Positions 44,526-56,616 of a stretch of DNA of 64,000 bases are shown piece after piece. This DNA is from Acephala macrosclerotiorum (taxonomy: Eukaryota; Ascomycota; Leotiomycetes; Helotiales; Mollisiaceae), in NCBI GenBank assembly GCA_014904845.1, contig MU119243.1:248001-312000 (forward strand), written 5' to 3'. Under the pieces are notes generated by a model. That model was not told the origin of the DNA. It saw nothing but the letters and a program-made list of their open reading frames with translations, and did no database searches. Within the stretch, counting starts at the first letter, position 1, and each line of letters opens with the position of its first letter. Position numbers and translations under genes: made by a program.

Positions 44526-44672
44526 CTTTTCAAATCCTTAATTATAAGCCAATCTGAGTAGTGGTTGTGGAGTTATAAGTGGGTAGGATATTACTAAGTG
44601 GGTGGAAGCACTTGTGCGATCACTAAAAAGTGGTCTCGGTTAAATTTTGGTGTTTTCAAGCTAGTTATTGGT

Positions 44673-47600
44673 GCGGCTGTAGAGTCCGTTGACGACAAGG
44701 CGCCCAGATCAATCTTTGATCTCGCGCGGGACTGCGCTAGTCTGTTCGAAGAATACCTTTCAGTGCCTCGACTTCAAGACAAAGTTGTTACTCAGAGTCG
44801 ACATCAATTTTTGTCATGGGTGAAATTCATGGGAGTGTTCGCCCATGAGGATATTTGTTTAGACACCCGATTGAAATATAAACCAGACATTCGTGGACTG
44901 GTAATGCTGCTACTCAACGTTCTGAGCCGAAACTTGCTTCGAGGTGCGGCACCGATACAAAATTCCCGGAGATAACTCCTGTAGCTCAAGCTGACATGTT
45001 AAATAGCTATCAAGACCCACAACCCTCACGCGGAGAGCATTGACGGAGAAACTGAGCATACAACAGAACCTATTGGTGCAACTTACGGCATTGATGGATC
45101 TATCGATAGGCTCCATCGTCTCGCCGTTAGGATCAGGCAATCGTCCAAAGATGGACTACTGGAAAGAGTTCGCGCATTTGCCAAGAAGCTTCCATCAGAC
45201 GACTCTGAAGCTATCATCGGGGAAATCATTAGGTTCAAGTACCCACTGGTCAATGAAGAACTATTGACTCATCTAACGAGGACCGTCTTATACCGCCGTC
45301 ACAGACTGATGTATATCAGGCGCCATCAAGGAAAACTGGCCCACGAGCGAGACCAGCCGTCACAGTCAATTCTTGAAGCCACCAAACCAGACCTGATCCA
45401 TAACATAGCCCAACCGACAGGCGACAAAACTCAGCTTCAGCCTGGGGTTTCTAAAGCTTCATTTGCAGGAGAATACTCTGAAACCGCTCCATCTCTTATG
45501 AACACGGACGTTTACAACCAACAAGATAATGTCAAACAGACCAGACCTTCAACGACATCTGGCAGTGTCTCCTCTTCTTTGACTGGCAAGATTATTTACC
45601 CTAACCCTCCTATCAACAACTTCAGTTCCAGTCACGCCATTTGCCCGTTCTGCTTCGAGGAGTTTCTGGTAACAGAATTTGAAAACACCTTATGGTGGAG
45701 GTAGGTTGAAAAAGGCAGAATGCACAAGATTGAGTTTTAATGGTTGCAGATCGCACGTCGACAAGGACCTGGAGCATTACGTGTGCATTTCCGATGAATG
45801 CAATCATTCTTTACTCTACTTTGGCAGCTTTTCTTCTTGGCTTGATCATATGAACGAGACGCACACCGAGGCCTGGCCCCAGTTCATGCACACCTTGACA
45901 ACATGGCGTTGCATCTACCCACACAATAACGCGCCTGTTTCATTCGAAACAGTTGGCGAACTTTACAACCACCTCGAAACCGATCACGGACAGGGTTTCA
46001 ACTCAAGGGAGTTGCTCGCACTCGCTCAAAAAAGCAAAGCGCTGAAACCACGAAATCTGGGCACATGTCCTTTATGTTATGAAGATATCACAAGGCAATC
46101 AGTATCTTTGGTAGATTTGGAATCAGCCAAGTCTGAGGATGCGGTAGCCGCGATGATACCAGAGAGTACTACATCTGCAAAACCCAAAACCCGACGGGTG
46201 GAGTGGACTGATACAATTGATCATGGGGTTCAGAATCAACCTTCGGGCATGAAGTCGGCCCCAGCTCTCATGAATTCGACTAAAACCGCCGGTTTTCGTC
46301 TGAAGATCGCAAAGCATGTTGCTGGGCACTTGAAAAGCCTCTCTTTTCTTTCCCTGAGAGGGCTTGAGCTGGGTACTGGGAACGAATCTGCGGCGAGCAA
46401 CAGTGCGGTGCAAGGATTCAATGAAGGAGAGAGCGGATCAGATCCTGAAGGAATCGAAAGTGCGACTTTTCTCATGTATGGTGAAGTATCGTTCGAAGAT
46501 AGCTCGGAGGCAGTAGTGTTGGTTGATGAAGAAGACCAAGAGAATCGTGAGCTCTGCCTTTTACGTGAGCCTCCTCACGACGCTCCCGAGTGGAACTTTG
46601 TGGTAGGTGCCCTCTCTGTCAACAGATGACTTCACGTTCAATTAGAGGGATGTAGACTTAACAAAGAATTTAGCAGCGGAAAACGGATCAACCAGAGGGC
46701 GATGATTTTATATTGAGATGCTTTAAGCAGTCCCAAGAGAAGGAAGGCGAGTCTAGGGGAGAAGAACATCAAGGGCTGAGAAGATCGATTCCAATTATAC
46801 CATGGCCAGCGGACCAGGTCGACAGCCTGGTAGAGCCCAGTAGCGATGGCAGTAGTGTCATCAATGACCTTGGTGATGCCAATTATCTCTCCGAGGTTCA
46901 ACGACCAAGTCACGTACTAACAAGCAGTGGGCATCAATGGTTGACTGCCGACTTAGCTTACACAGGCGCCGAATTTGCGGACGCTACTGATCCCCCAAGG
47001 TCCAACGAACTCGACAGTTCCGTCCACAGTGAGATAGTGCCGGTGAAGGAATTTCCGGAGGACGACCCATCTAGAGAGGAAGAATCTTTAGGAATGTCCA
47101 TACGGGCTGCACTCCAACGCTCTGCTTCTCGAGAACGGGAAAATTTCTTGCCTCTCGATGCCTTGGAGGGAATTGTCACCAGAAACCGGATTCGACTAGA
47201 GCTGGCAAACCTCCCAACTATTCCACCTGAACAGCTAGACTACCTAACTAACCAGATTTGGCAAATAGCGCGGTTGTCTCATTCGAAATCCTTTTTCAGG
47301 GAGACCACAAGAAGGAAGTTATTCGCCATACTTTCATTGCTACAGAAAGAGGGACAAATCGTGGATTTTATCAACGAAGGCCTCGATGATAGCGATCTGC
47401 CGTTTGTATTGTCTGAAGCTTCACGCAAAGGACTACTTCAATTGAACCGGAAAGGCGAAGACGGCAGCTTGCATTCTATCCACCTCTTCGCTAAGTGGCG
47501 AATATATGAAATAGAATCCTTCGATAATTGGCAATGGAAACTCATGGCTCCCTACTTTCAATTAAGCACGACAGAAGACCGAAAAATTCTGCACTACGTG

Positions 47601-49420
47601 TTAGAAGCCCGTGTAGTTTTACCATTCATTGAGGATGAGGCTAATGATAATGCGGTGGAGCAATGGGGTGGTTTCGGCAATGTGTGGAAGGTAAAGATAC
47701 ATCCTGCTCACTGTAACAACAAGGTACGTCTTGAGTTGATCTTGATTATTATACCTTATGTCCTATCGAAGAGGTCTACCTAACCACATGAGTAGACTTT
47801 CCAAAACGAAAACCCCTATTATGCCCTGAAAAGGCTAGGGTATAATAGTGTGGATCTTTTCAAAAGCGAGGTTTCGAATCTAAAGCGATTTAGCGGCAGG
47901 AAGAGTCACCTACATCTTGTCAGGCTTCTTATCACCTTCTCTTGGCGAGAGCAGTATTATCTTTTATTTCCATGGGCGGATAGTAATCTTTTCGATTTCT
48001 GGAAACGATATCCCTACCCGTCTAATTTTGAGCAAGACTATTATCGACTTACCTTGTGGTTTGCAAAACAATGCCAGGGAATCGCGGAGGGACTAAAGAT
48101 GGGTCAAACTATCGATTCACCTGATACAGAAGGTTCAGTCCCAAGAAGACATGGAGATCTTAAGCCAGAAAATATCCTCTGGTTTAGAGGATGTCAGGGC
48201 AAAGATCCGACCTCACTCATGGGACATCTAAAGATTTCAGATTTTGGTTTGACTCGGTTCCATCAATCCACGGCCAGAGCGAGTACCAATCAGAAGGTCA
48301 TGGTGTCACCCACTTATAGAGCACCAGAGTACGATGTGACCAAAATGGTTTCACAACAAGATGATGCATGGGCGCTGGGGTGTATTCTTCTCGAGTTTGT
48401 CACATGGTTCCTTATGGGATGTGAAGAAGTCGATGAGTTTTCCAGGAAACGAGCGGCGGATGATATCTCTGGAATTAGACAGGACGCATTCTTTAACTTT
48501 TACGAGATGGAGGATAACCAAGGGCCTGTACGATTATGCGCAAAATTCAAACGGTCGATACACGATGTAAGTCCCTTTCGTGCGAGTAATACAACCTTGT
48601 AAAGCTAATTGGTTTTCTTGCGTAGGAAATTAAGCTGTTAACTCAACATCAGGATTGCTCTGACTATTTGTCGGACTTGCTTGAATTCGTCAGCAATAGA
48701 CTTCTTCGCATGAGTCCCCTCAAAAGGGCGAATTGCACTGAGGTCGTGGAATATTTTATCGAGCTCCACCAAAGATGCACAACTGACCCAACATACTGTA
48801 CAAAGCGGGTAAAGGCAACTATAGCTCGCTCAGGGTCAGATTTGTCTGTCATAAGCCCCACGTCGCTCTTTATTAGTGATGCGACTCGACGTAAAATACA
48901 GAGCATCGTCCTACCAGAAACCGATTCTGGGACACTTCCCAGCCCATATTCTACAAAATCTCTGGACTTCGATTTGGCCGGGAATATACCGGTACACAAC
49001 AAGTCTGGCTGGTCAGTGGACACCCCAAGGAGATCGACCAGCCCCGACAATATTGAGCCAGAGACTTTACACCTTGCACCACCCAGGAGGGTTCATTTCC
49101 TGGACGCATCTGGATCTTCGCTTGGAGAGATGGCAGTGGACACCCAAGGGAGACCGATCAGCCCCGACAATATTGAGCCACAGACTTCACAACATGCACC
49201 GCCTAGGGGGATTAATTTCGTATCCGGAATTTCACTTAAAGATATAGGAGATCTACATGATATGCCGGCTGAGGATGATGCACAGAGAAAACAAGAGAGT
49301 CCTGTCGCATCAAGCTCCAATGATTCTGATCTTCAAGCTTCACGGCCACAATCGCCGTCTAATCGGACTAAGAGTTTCTGGAAGAGGCTGCAGAAACCTT
49401 TCAGGACTGAAAAAAAATAA
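44673..49420 (+). CDS. C2H2-type zinc-finger plus protein-kinase protein, 5' end lost at transposon
   Basis: Six exons, 44673-44943, 45007-45700, 45750-46602, 46674-47723, 47796-48566 and 48626-49420, give 1,477 residues without a start codon. Near residue 15 comes SIFDLARDCASLFEEYL, the usual N-terminus of fungal C2H2-type conflict proteins. Finger-like Cys/His groups occur around HAICPFCFEEFL, CISDECNHSLLYFGSF and GTCPLCYEDI. The kinase part has ALKRLG (VAIK lysine), HGDLKPENIL (near 1075), KISDFGLTR and PTYRAPEYD, so it should be active. No stop separates the finger part from the kinase part. The first in-frame ATG is only at 44829, so the N-terminus is lost at the transposon edge. Two adjacent genes remain possible, with a kinase start near 47096. 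Confidence 0.75.
49014..49253 (+). repeat. 120-base tandem duplication inside the kinase gene
   Basis: Two copies with a 120-base period, 49014-49133 and 49134-49253, each encode a VDT-x-x-R...SPDNIEP...APPR unit in the last exon. The period is a multiple of three, so the frame is kept. Confidence 0.85.
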
Positions 49421-50112
49421 CCTCCGCGAAGGTTTATTTCCATACAGTAATATAACCCTGCCTACGGCCATCTTCCTGCTCTAAAACCCCAAACATCTGA
49501 CATTTGTATAGCCTTATTCATCTGGAGCATCGCCCCTATCTGAGAACAACAGCATCAAACTGTACAAAGTCTTCACGGTCCGTTCTTCTTTATTCACTCA
49601 AGCTCAGCGTACTGACCAAAGTTAATTGCTCACTGAAGAGTAACATCCTATCGCGGTCAATCTTACCCCGCACTATATGCAATCACATCGTCCTCAACCT
49701 ACGAGCCGACCAGCGCTTATAGACCATGTCATTTATGCACTAATTTGTCATAAAGTCCTGCTCCATGCTCTAGTCGAGTAGATCGTACAGTTGACTGTGG
49801 GACTTGAAGATGACGACAGCGTTACCGATAGAACAACGCCGCAACCAAACAAGCAGAACTAGGGGGCAAAATGTCAAGAATACAGGCCAAAAGCCCCTGA
49901 AAGTAACCAAGCGTCTTCTGCTTGAGGGGTACCGTCAAGTGTGTGATTTTAAATCGAGCAGGCTGGATCGGGAGTGGCAGCTTCAGTGACAACAAGGGGC
50001 GGTTCGAAGGCAAAGTTAGCGCGGCTGAAGATTGTTGGCATAGCAACACCGACGTTCAAGAGAAACATCGACATCTTCATTTACGGTATTCCACAATAAT
50101 ACTACACACTCA
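49421..50112. other. intergenic, 0.7 kb
   Basis: No supported gene. The right part is the probable promoter of the PD-(D/E)XK-like gene. Confidence 0.4.
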
Positions 50113-51705
50113 ATGGAGCATGAAATTGAAGCCAGCTCTCTTCCTGACCCTAGCCTCCTCATCTCCTGGTTGTTGACAGCAAATGATTGGATTGATCCCA
50201 ACGACCTGCAGCAACCTGAAGCAAACGCAGATGCGCAACCACCATTTTTCCTGTCAACTACAACCACCACAACTCCTACCTCTTCTCTACCATCGAAATA
50301 TCCTTCCACCCGTCGTGGCAGACGACTATACTTGAACAGTAAAATGGACAGAGACAGCGAAACCACATCAAATGCGAGCGCATCATCCTCTCGAACGACA
50401 GCTACATCTCCAATTTCACTGCGCAACCGCCCGATTCTCAATCCTACACCGCCATCGACACGTCATCGCTCTCCAAGTCCGACGCGCCATATTCTGAGCC
50501 AGCTGAGATATGCGACGCCGCTGCCGTTGAGGGTTTGTCAGCCGGATGTGAGGGTGGTGGAGCCATCGATGGTGAGGGAGTTGACGGGTATGTTGGTGAA
50601 AGAGTTGACTGCGGGAGTGATTCCGATAGATTTGAAGGTATGGTTTCCGATTTCATCGTTTTGCAACTCTCAGCTGAGCTGTATAGCCTCGACTCCAAAG
50701 AGTCGAACCCATTCGGTTCTCACTCCCAAGCCCCCTCTTCGAAACCCATCCTACCGAATACACACCCACATACCTCTCCAACCTCTGGCGCACAACCGAG
50801 AGCATCTACAACGAAGCACGTGTTTGCAACGACGATTTCAAAGACGAAAACGCCTGGATGACAGTTGTCACCTCTGTCTTAAAATCCGCAACCGAATACA
50901 CAGATCCTGACTCGGATCTCGACGATTACAGACCTCCCATGCTAAATGTCCAATCCATTCAAACACAAGCCATCTCTTCCTCCCTCCTCCCAACCCACAC
51001 CTCCACATCCTTCGCCAAAAAAGCCGACCTCGCGCTCGCCTTCTCCCTTTCCCACCCCGAAATCTTTCGCACGCTCGAGCCTATCCACATACAATGCCCA
51101 GAGCTAAGTCTAAGCCAAATGGAGGACGCGTATACGATGCGTGTTCCGCTAGTTGCGGGTGTTGAGGTCAAGGAACGAGGAGGGAGCTACAACGAGGCAA
51201 TTGTCCAGTTGGGGGTTTGGTGTGCGGCGGGGCTGGAGAAATTGAGAAGGTTGAGAGAAGAGGGGTATAAAAAACGGACAAGGGCGAGAGGTGAGATGGA
51301 CGAACCACCGAGGATAGAGGGAGAAACGGAAGAGGAACGGGAACTGCCACCGCTCGTAGGCTGGACGGTTGTAGGGCACGAGTGGAAGTTACATATTGTT
51401 TGGAAGGATGGGAGCGGGAAGGTGGTGAGTCTTTTTCTCTTCTGCCTCCTTGACCAGCTTGTTTCGCAGGGAAGGAAAGGAGAGTGCTAATGGCAATTCA
51501 GACTGTTCTAGGACCTTGGCGGGTACTAAATGCCGGAACGGAAAGCCATGCTGAGATCTTGGTGCTGCTAGCATTAATACGGAGGGTGGAGAGATGGGTG
51601 AGGGGTGTGTATTGGCCATGGTTAAGGGGAAATGTGCTCGATGGATTTGGGGAAAGAGGAGGGCGATTGGAATGGGCAGATAGTGGGAAGGAATATTTAA
51701 TATAG
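50113..51705 (+). CDS. fungal PD-(D/E)XK nuclease-like protein
   Basis: Three exons, 50113-50637, 50687-51424 and 51502-51705, give 488 residues. The N-terminal 130 residues are Ser/Thr/Pro rich with SRTTATSPISLRNRP and a RHRSPSPTRHIL block typical of the group. The domain part includes LWRTTESIYNEARVCNDDF, then DLALAFSLS, AGVEVKERGG, EAIVQLGVWCAAGLEKLR, GHEWKLHIV and RRVERWVRGVYWPWLRG. The EVKE pattern after an upstream acidic residue fits a PD-(D/E)XK-like core. Members are widespread in Pezizomycotina, often near mobile or conflict genes, with unproven activity. The acceptor at 50685-50686 was chosen because earlier ones leave a TAG in frame. Confidence 0.82.
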
Positions 51706-52457
51706 TGGAATAATAGCAATTGAGTAGACGGGTAAGGGAGCAGAAATACTTTGACCCTCAATGATAAAAATATTTAAATAAAAATTATAAAGAAATTTAA
51801 CCAAGTCTTAGGTTTCAATCCAAGTTTACAATTTTAAATTTCTTTAAAATTAAATGCATTGCATTCTTTACTTTGAAACTATAGAAAGAATAAAAGAAAT
51901 AGATAACCAAGCACCTTAGAACTCTAGGCTTTATATTGGGTCTGGTTAAGAGGGCTGCAGCAGGTTGCTATTATTTAGACTGGGTGTGCAATGGCTGCAA
52001 GAATTATATTTGGTAATAAAGAGATGAAGCCGATAGCAAATACGATATTATTAATAGCAATATCGCCCTTCAAGCTCCGATAAAGGATAGGCCGACTATA
52101 AAAGCCTGAAAATGGTCTGGTTCCTGCTAGAATGTTTGCGAAATAGGATTGCGCAATACAAAGGAGGATCTAGTGTGATGTTCGGTTGAAAGTCTCTATT
52201 GTGATGATGTTGTGAGGAGAGAAATGAAGTGAAACAAATAATCAGAGATAATTGTCCAAATGGTTTTGAATGATTCAGCAAATTCCCAATTTAACGCCTG
52301 GTATCGCTCATACAAAAACTCGCTCGATGTATACAGATATGACAACCAAAATATACAGTAGAAACAGAAGAAATCGCTCACAATGTATCCTTCCAACCTT
52401 TGCACCATCCCCCCACTCCACGAAAAACAAACCCAAATATATGCATACAAAGAAGAC
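51706..52457. other. intergenic between convergent genes
   Basis: Mildly AT-rich, no coding signal recognised. Confidence 0.45.
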
Positions 52458-53448
52458 CTATCTCAAATCTCTCCTACTCTGCATCTCAAATACCTCCTCA
52501 TCATGATGCTGCACAAACACTTGTGGTATCTCGGGACTACCTCTCCCGCCCAAACTCCCCGCCCTGCCCGTCAGAGCTTGCCCTCTATACTTCTCACTCG
52601 CTCCCCCTCCATATGCCGTATACGCCTCCCCATAACTCGTTTGCCTCAAAGTCTCAAATCTAGTGTCTCGTGGATGGCTATAACCGGTAGGCAATGAGGC
52701 TTGGGACTCGATATCTGTGGTGTTAGAAGCGTATGCTTTGGCCGAATAGCCTGTGTATGGGTCATTTGTAGGGAGGGAGAATTCGGGAAGCGTATCGAGG
52801 TGTGCGGGGTTCGCGTTCGAGTCTCGGACTGGCGCGTAGATGGCAGAGCGACGTTCGCGGTGGTAGATGACAGAGCTGTAGATCAGGGGGATGATAAAGC
52901 AGAGCCTGCAAGACATTGTGTTAGCAATTGCCACTCTTTAGGACATTGAAGGAGGGGAAGTACCATAGAACAGCTTCGATTATTAGGCCGACGAAGGAGA
53001 CGGTGCGGGAGTTGGAGTCTATAAAGGAGACGATGTCGAGGACGAATAGGACGGTCCAGATGAAGGATTTGGTGGTGTTGAATATGACGAAGGTTTTGGG
53101 CTGGAGTTTATGGCGGGCTAGGAGGACGATTTCGGTGATTGTGAGGACGAGGCAGATTACTAGCATTGCGATCCAGATTGGTACAACGCTGTTCTCTTGT
53201 CAGTATATCTGCCAAGGGAAAATGCTTGAGGAGGAGACGTACATTTTAGCCTCAGTCGAAACATCGTTCAAGTCAAAGTTGCAGTCAATGCCATCGCCGC
53301 AATTGTCGTTGTTATGCTCCCATGTTACTATGCTCCCGACTGCTAGCGCAAGGAGGGCGAGATATAGGAGTTCGAGGAGGAGTTGTATAGTCCAAAATGG
53401 GATAAGGACAGCCTTCCGCCATGGCGCGTGTGCGTGGTAGGAGCCCAT
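52458..53448 (-). CDS. four-helix membrane protein, MARVEL-like
   Basis: Three exons, 53448-53243, 53188-52964 and 52905-52458, give 292 residues. Four hydrophobic segments are visible: PFWTIQLLLELLYLALLALA, IWIAMLVICLVLTITEIVLL, FIWTVLFVLDIVSFI and one around AVLWLCFIIPLIYSS formed by splicing. A loop between helices 1 and 2 has two cysteines (NDNCGDGIDCNFD). The C-terminal 130 residues are hydrophilic with tyrosine-rich GYSAKAYASN and GEAYTAYGGG stretches. The layout suits a MARVEL-type plasma-membrane protein, but the family was not confirmed. The start MGSYHAHAPWRK follows a plausible context. Confidence 0.78.
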
Positions 53449-55084
53449 AATATCTGTCTTCTCTTGATACCTGGCGCGTCGAAATTCGAGGTAGGAGAAT
53501 CTGCAGATCAGCTTTCCTCTTGAAGAGGTCTTCCAGCTGAATATAAGAACAAACAATATCGTGGAATCGATAAAGGAAAGCGCAGCCAAGCGGCTGAAGC
53601 TTCATTGCACTAGGTATGCGCTGTACGTAGCTCATCACCTACCTCTCTTTTGTATCCAATCCCAAGCAAGTATTCTCCTCGTCCCAGGTCAGACTTGGGA
53701 TGGCGAAGTACAAGCCATGTCAATTGGAGCCATGTAGCTTAGGGTCCTGCAATCTGTGATGCGGTTTGAAGTCGCGCGAAGGATGGTTTGCTTGACGTGA
53801 TGAAAGACTCGCTTGACACCTAGCCAACACCATCCCAACACAGCCCACCCAGGGCTGCCGCACGCGCCAATATGCTTAATTTAGGTGGCTTGGCGGATCT
53901 GGAACCTGGAAATGGGGGAAATAGGGGTGGTTGATTGGTGATCTCGCGGAGAAAAGGTTTATTGATTGAGGGGCATGAGCTGGAAACCAGTTTGGTGGAA
54001 ATCGAGAAGATGCAGGGGGACGCCAAGGCAGATTCCGCTTTGGAGGGCGGTCGTCACGTGCTGACGTCTGACCTCGGACTTCAACGTCGTCGTCTCGTCT
54101 CGTCCTCTCCCATCACTCGAATGGAGATGATCTCAGCAGATGCATTCTTTACTATATGGAGGAAAAGCACGTCAACGCTGTTTATGAGCTTCAAGCTAGC
54201 CAAAGCCCTTCTCCGAGATTTCTTTCTTTCTGCGGCCGTCAAATCTCACCTAGGCCATCCACCTTCCTCGCCAGATTTTTTTCCTACTTTGACTGCCAGT
54301 CACTATCTCTTCAGTTCCACAGACAGCTTTCGTTACGATGAATGTGACACAATGAGCGAAGAGCAATTCTGCTACTTTTTTCTAAGGTGCAAGTAGCTTT
54401 GGAGCACATGAGAGCCTCACTTCTATCTGTTGAGCTTCCAAAGCAACACGTGCCCGGCATCCCTCCAAAAAGAAAGGCCTACTTGCTATGGCACACGAAC
54501 AAGCAATTTTTACTGTATTCAATTGCGTGCAACTTTTTGGGGGAATATCAAGCAGTAGTTCTCTTCAAATTGCTACATTAAAGGAAACTGCCGATGATCG
54601 GTAGCTCGCTGAATGATTCCTGCTCTCTCTGATCAAGCAGCTAGCCATCACCTGCTTCCCGCACTTTCCTCACGACGTATCTTCCAAACCTCATACCCAA
54701 TCTCTCGACTTAAATTCTCCTTCGAGTTCCCTTCTCTTCTTCAACAAACTCACTCACAGCCTACTGTTCATTTTAATTCAACTCGAACCCAGTCAATGCA
54801 TAATTCCTCATTGCGAAACGTTCCGATAGGTCCAAGTTCCAATTCCTCCGGTTACTCTATTAAAAAAAAGTACCGACGGTTCAGCTGGACAGGTAAGCTC
54901 TGACTGGCTCTGGGAAATGGCAAGGTACTGTATACTCACTATATTTGTGAGGATGGGGATGGGAAACAGTTTATTGTTTTAAGGGTATCAACCCTTTTCT
55001 TGTCACGCCTTTCTAAGTTCTCTATGGAAAGGCTCCCAAAAGGGTCTTCTCCTTCCCGCTTTTCCTTTCTGAAACGAGTCTGCA
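53449..55084. other. intergenic, 1.6 kb, no gene seen
   Basis: Several plus-strand ORFs of 60-150 codons occur (for example 53935-54396) but none resembles a family or shows coding-like splicing. Confidence 0.35.
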
Positions 55085-55094
55085 TACTAATTCG

Positions 55095-55769
55095 TAAGCT
55101 GCTCGCGAAAAAACCATGGGAGAGAAAACCCCACGCTGCCCCCACCCCATGGAATAGATATGGGTGGAATTTTTTTTAAAAGTCTCTCACGAGTAGAGTT
55201 TTTTTTAATACTTCCCTTATAAAGCTTTATAGGGCCCCATATAAAAATATATTTTTATAAATTTATATAAAGAAATTTTAAATTTTTATTAATTTTTTTT
55301 AAATTAAAATAAAATTCGAAATTAAAGTTTCAAAATTATTCAAACTTTAAACTTTTAAAATCGGCCGCATATAAGCCGCATATAACTTTTTTCGAGCGAA
55401 CGAAAAATTTTTTTAACTTTTTATTATAGTAGATTTTTAGTTTATAAATCGATTTTTTTACTTTTTGTAATATAAATAAATTAATATAAAGTTTTCGAAA
55501 CGGTTCGATCGATTTTAAAAATAGTAAAACGGGTACCAAGCAAATCGTAAAAAAGTTTTTACGTATTTTATACGTAAATTTTCGTGTTTTTACGTGTTTT
55601 TATATATTTATAAACTTTTTTAACTTTATAAATTTTACGCATTTACGTATTTATACATCCGCCATGGGAGAAACCATAAATGGAGGAATAATATATCCTT
55701 ATCCATGGGGACCCCCGTGGGTAGGGGAAAATCTTAAAACCCTACACCATGGGTCCCCCACGAGCAGCC
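55095..55769. mobile_element. AT-rich insertion with 10-base direct repeats, Mutator-like candidate
   Basis: The ten-base TACTAATTCG flanks the segment on both sides (55085-55094 and 55770-55779), as a target duplication would. Just inside, the ends are inverted: AGCTGCTCGCG on the left and, as complement, GGCTGCTCGTG on the right, each followed a little further in by a CCATGG. The middle (about 55150-55660) is AT-rich with no ORF of note. A 9-11 base duplication suggests a Mutator-like non-autonomous element. Confidence 0.5.
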
Positions 55770-55779
55770 TACTAATTCG

Positions 55780-56616
55780 CTGTAGAATCCATGTGGGGTG
55801 ACGGAGCCGATGGGGTTGAATACTTATCGGAGTCTGTTGAGTTTCTTGGATGGAAGTTTTTGAAGGCCGGTAGATATGTATGTAACATTCTGCCCTTTAT
55901 CTGACCATATTGTTAGAGCCGAGCTCTTCGCGAGTACTGCGAACTCGGCTCAGCTCTTCGACTCTCAAATCATCCTTCAAATACCATACTGATCTCTCTA
56001 TATGGTGGGGAATGATGGGGTTTTTGCATTGGAGGCGGCGGCGTTTAAGAGCTATTTTAAGGGGATTGGGGGAGGGGTAAAGTGAGGTGGGTTCGAGGAG
56101 AGTGGGATGGAGTGAGGGTGAAAGGGTTGCAGGGAATGAGGTCAAGTGATCAAAAGAAGTCTTTGCATGATGATGAGGTTATGATGTGTGCCTCTTCGGA
56201 TTTTCTGTTTGGATTGTTGTTGTCAGGGTTTGGGACGAAAGTTCGAGTAGCGATGAGAGGAAAGGGGTAGCGAGATGCGGCGGGGTAACGGACGAGATCG
56301 AGGCAAAAGTACTTTTGTAGCGCAAGTGTATCAATTTCGGCTTATTTTTTCTGATGCGAGCTATTACTAGATTTTGCTGCTTTCCAATCTCATTTCCTTC
56401 TTTGAATCTTCTCTGGATCGATAGATAGTTTCGAGTCATTGTCACGTGCTATAAGGGGTAATGTCTGGAGCCAAGCGAATGGTCGTCCATGATACATTCT
56501 AGAGACAGCTAGAAGCTAGGAGATATTCAGAGTCTCTTGACACTCGCAAGAATATCTGTGTACATATATTGTGATTTACAGAAGACATTTTCAAGCCATC
56601 CAACTCTTCTTCAAAA
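55780..56616. other. intergenic, 0.8 kb, no gene seen
   Basis: Short ORFs only; no family resemblance and no repeat recognised. Confidence 0.4.

Larger units (their letters stand above)
41094..44672. mobile_element. Tc1/mariner-type DNA transposon with two genes, RIP-mutated
   Basis: The ends are perfect 40-base inverted repeats: 41094-41133 and 44633-44672, starting ACCAATAACTAGCTTGAAAA at each outer edge. The element is 3,579 bases. It contains a transposase remnant on the plus strand and a second, convergent remnant on the minus strand. The inside is AT-shifted with many stops, while the ends are still identical. No certain target duplication is seen; TA at 41093-41094 faces TG at 44672-44673. 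It lies between the S8 protease promoter and the kinase gene. Confidence 0.85.

Noticed and set aside
53935..54396. 153-codon plus-strand ORF
   Set aside because: No conserved motif, no neighbour logic, and its composition is like the surrounding intergenic DNA.
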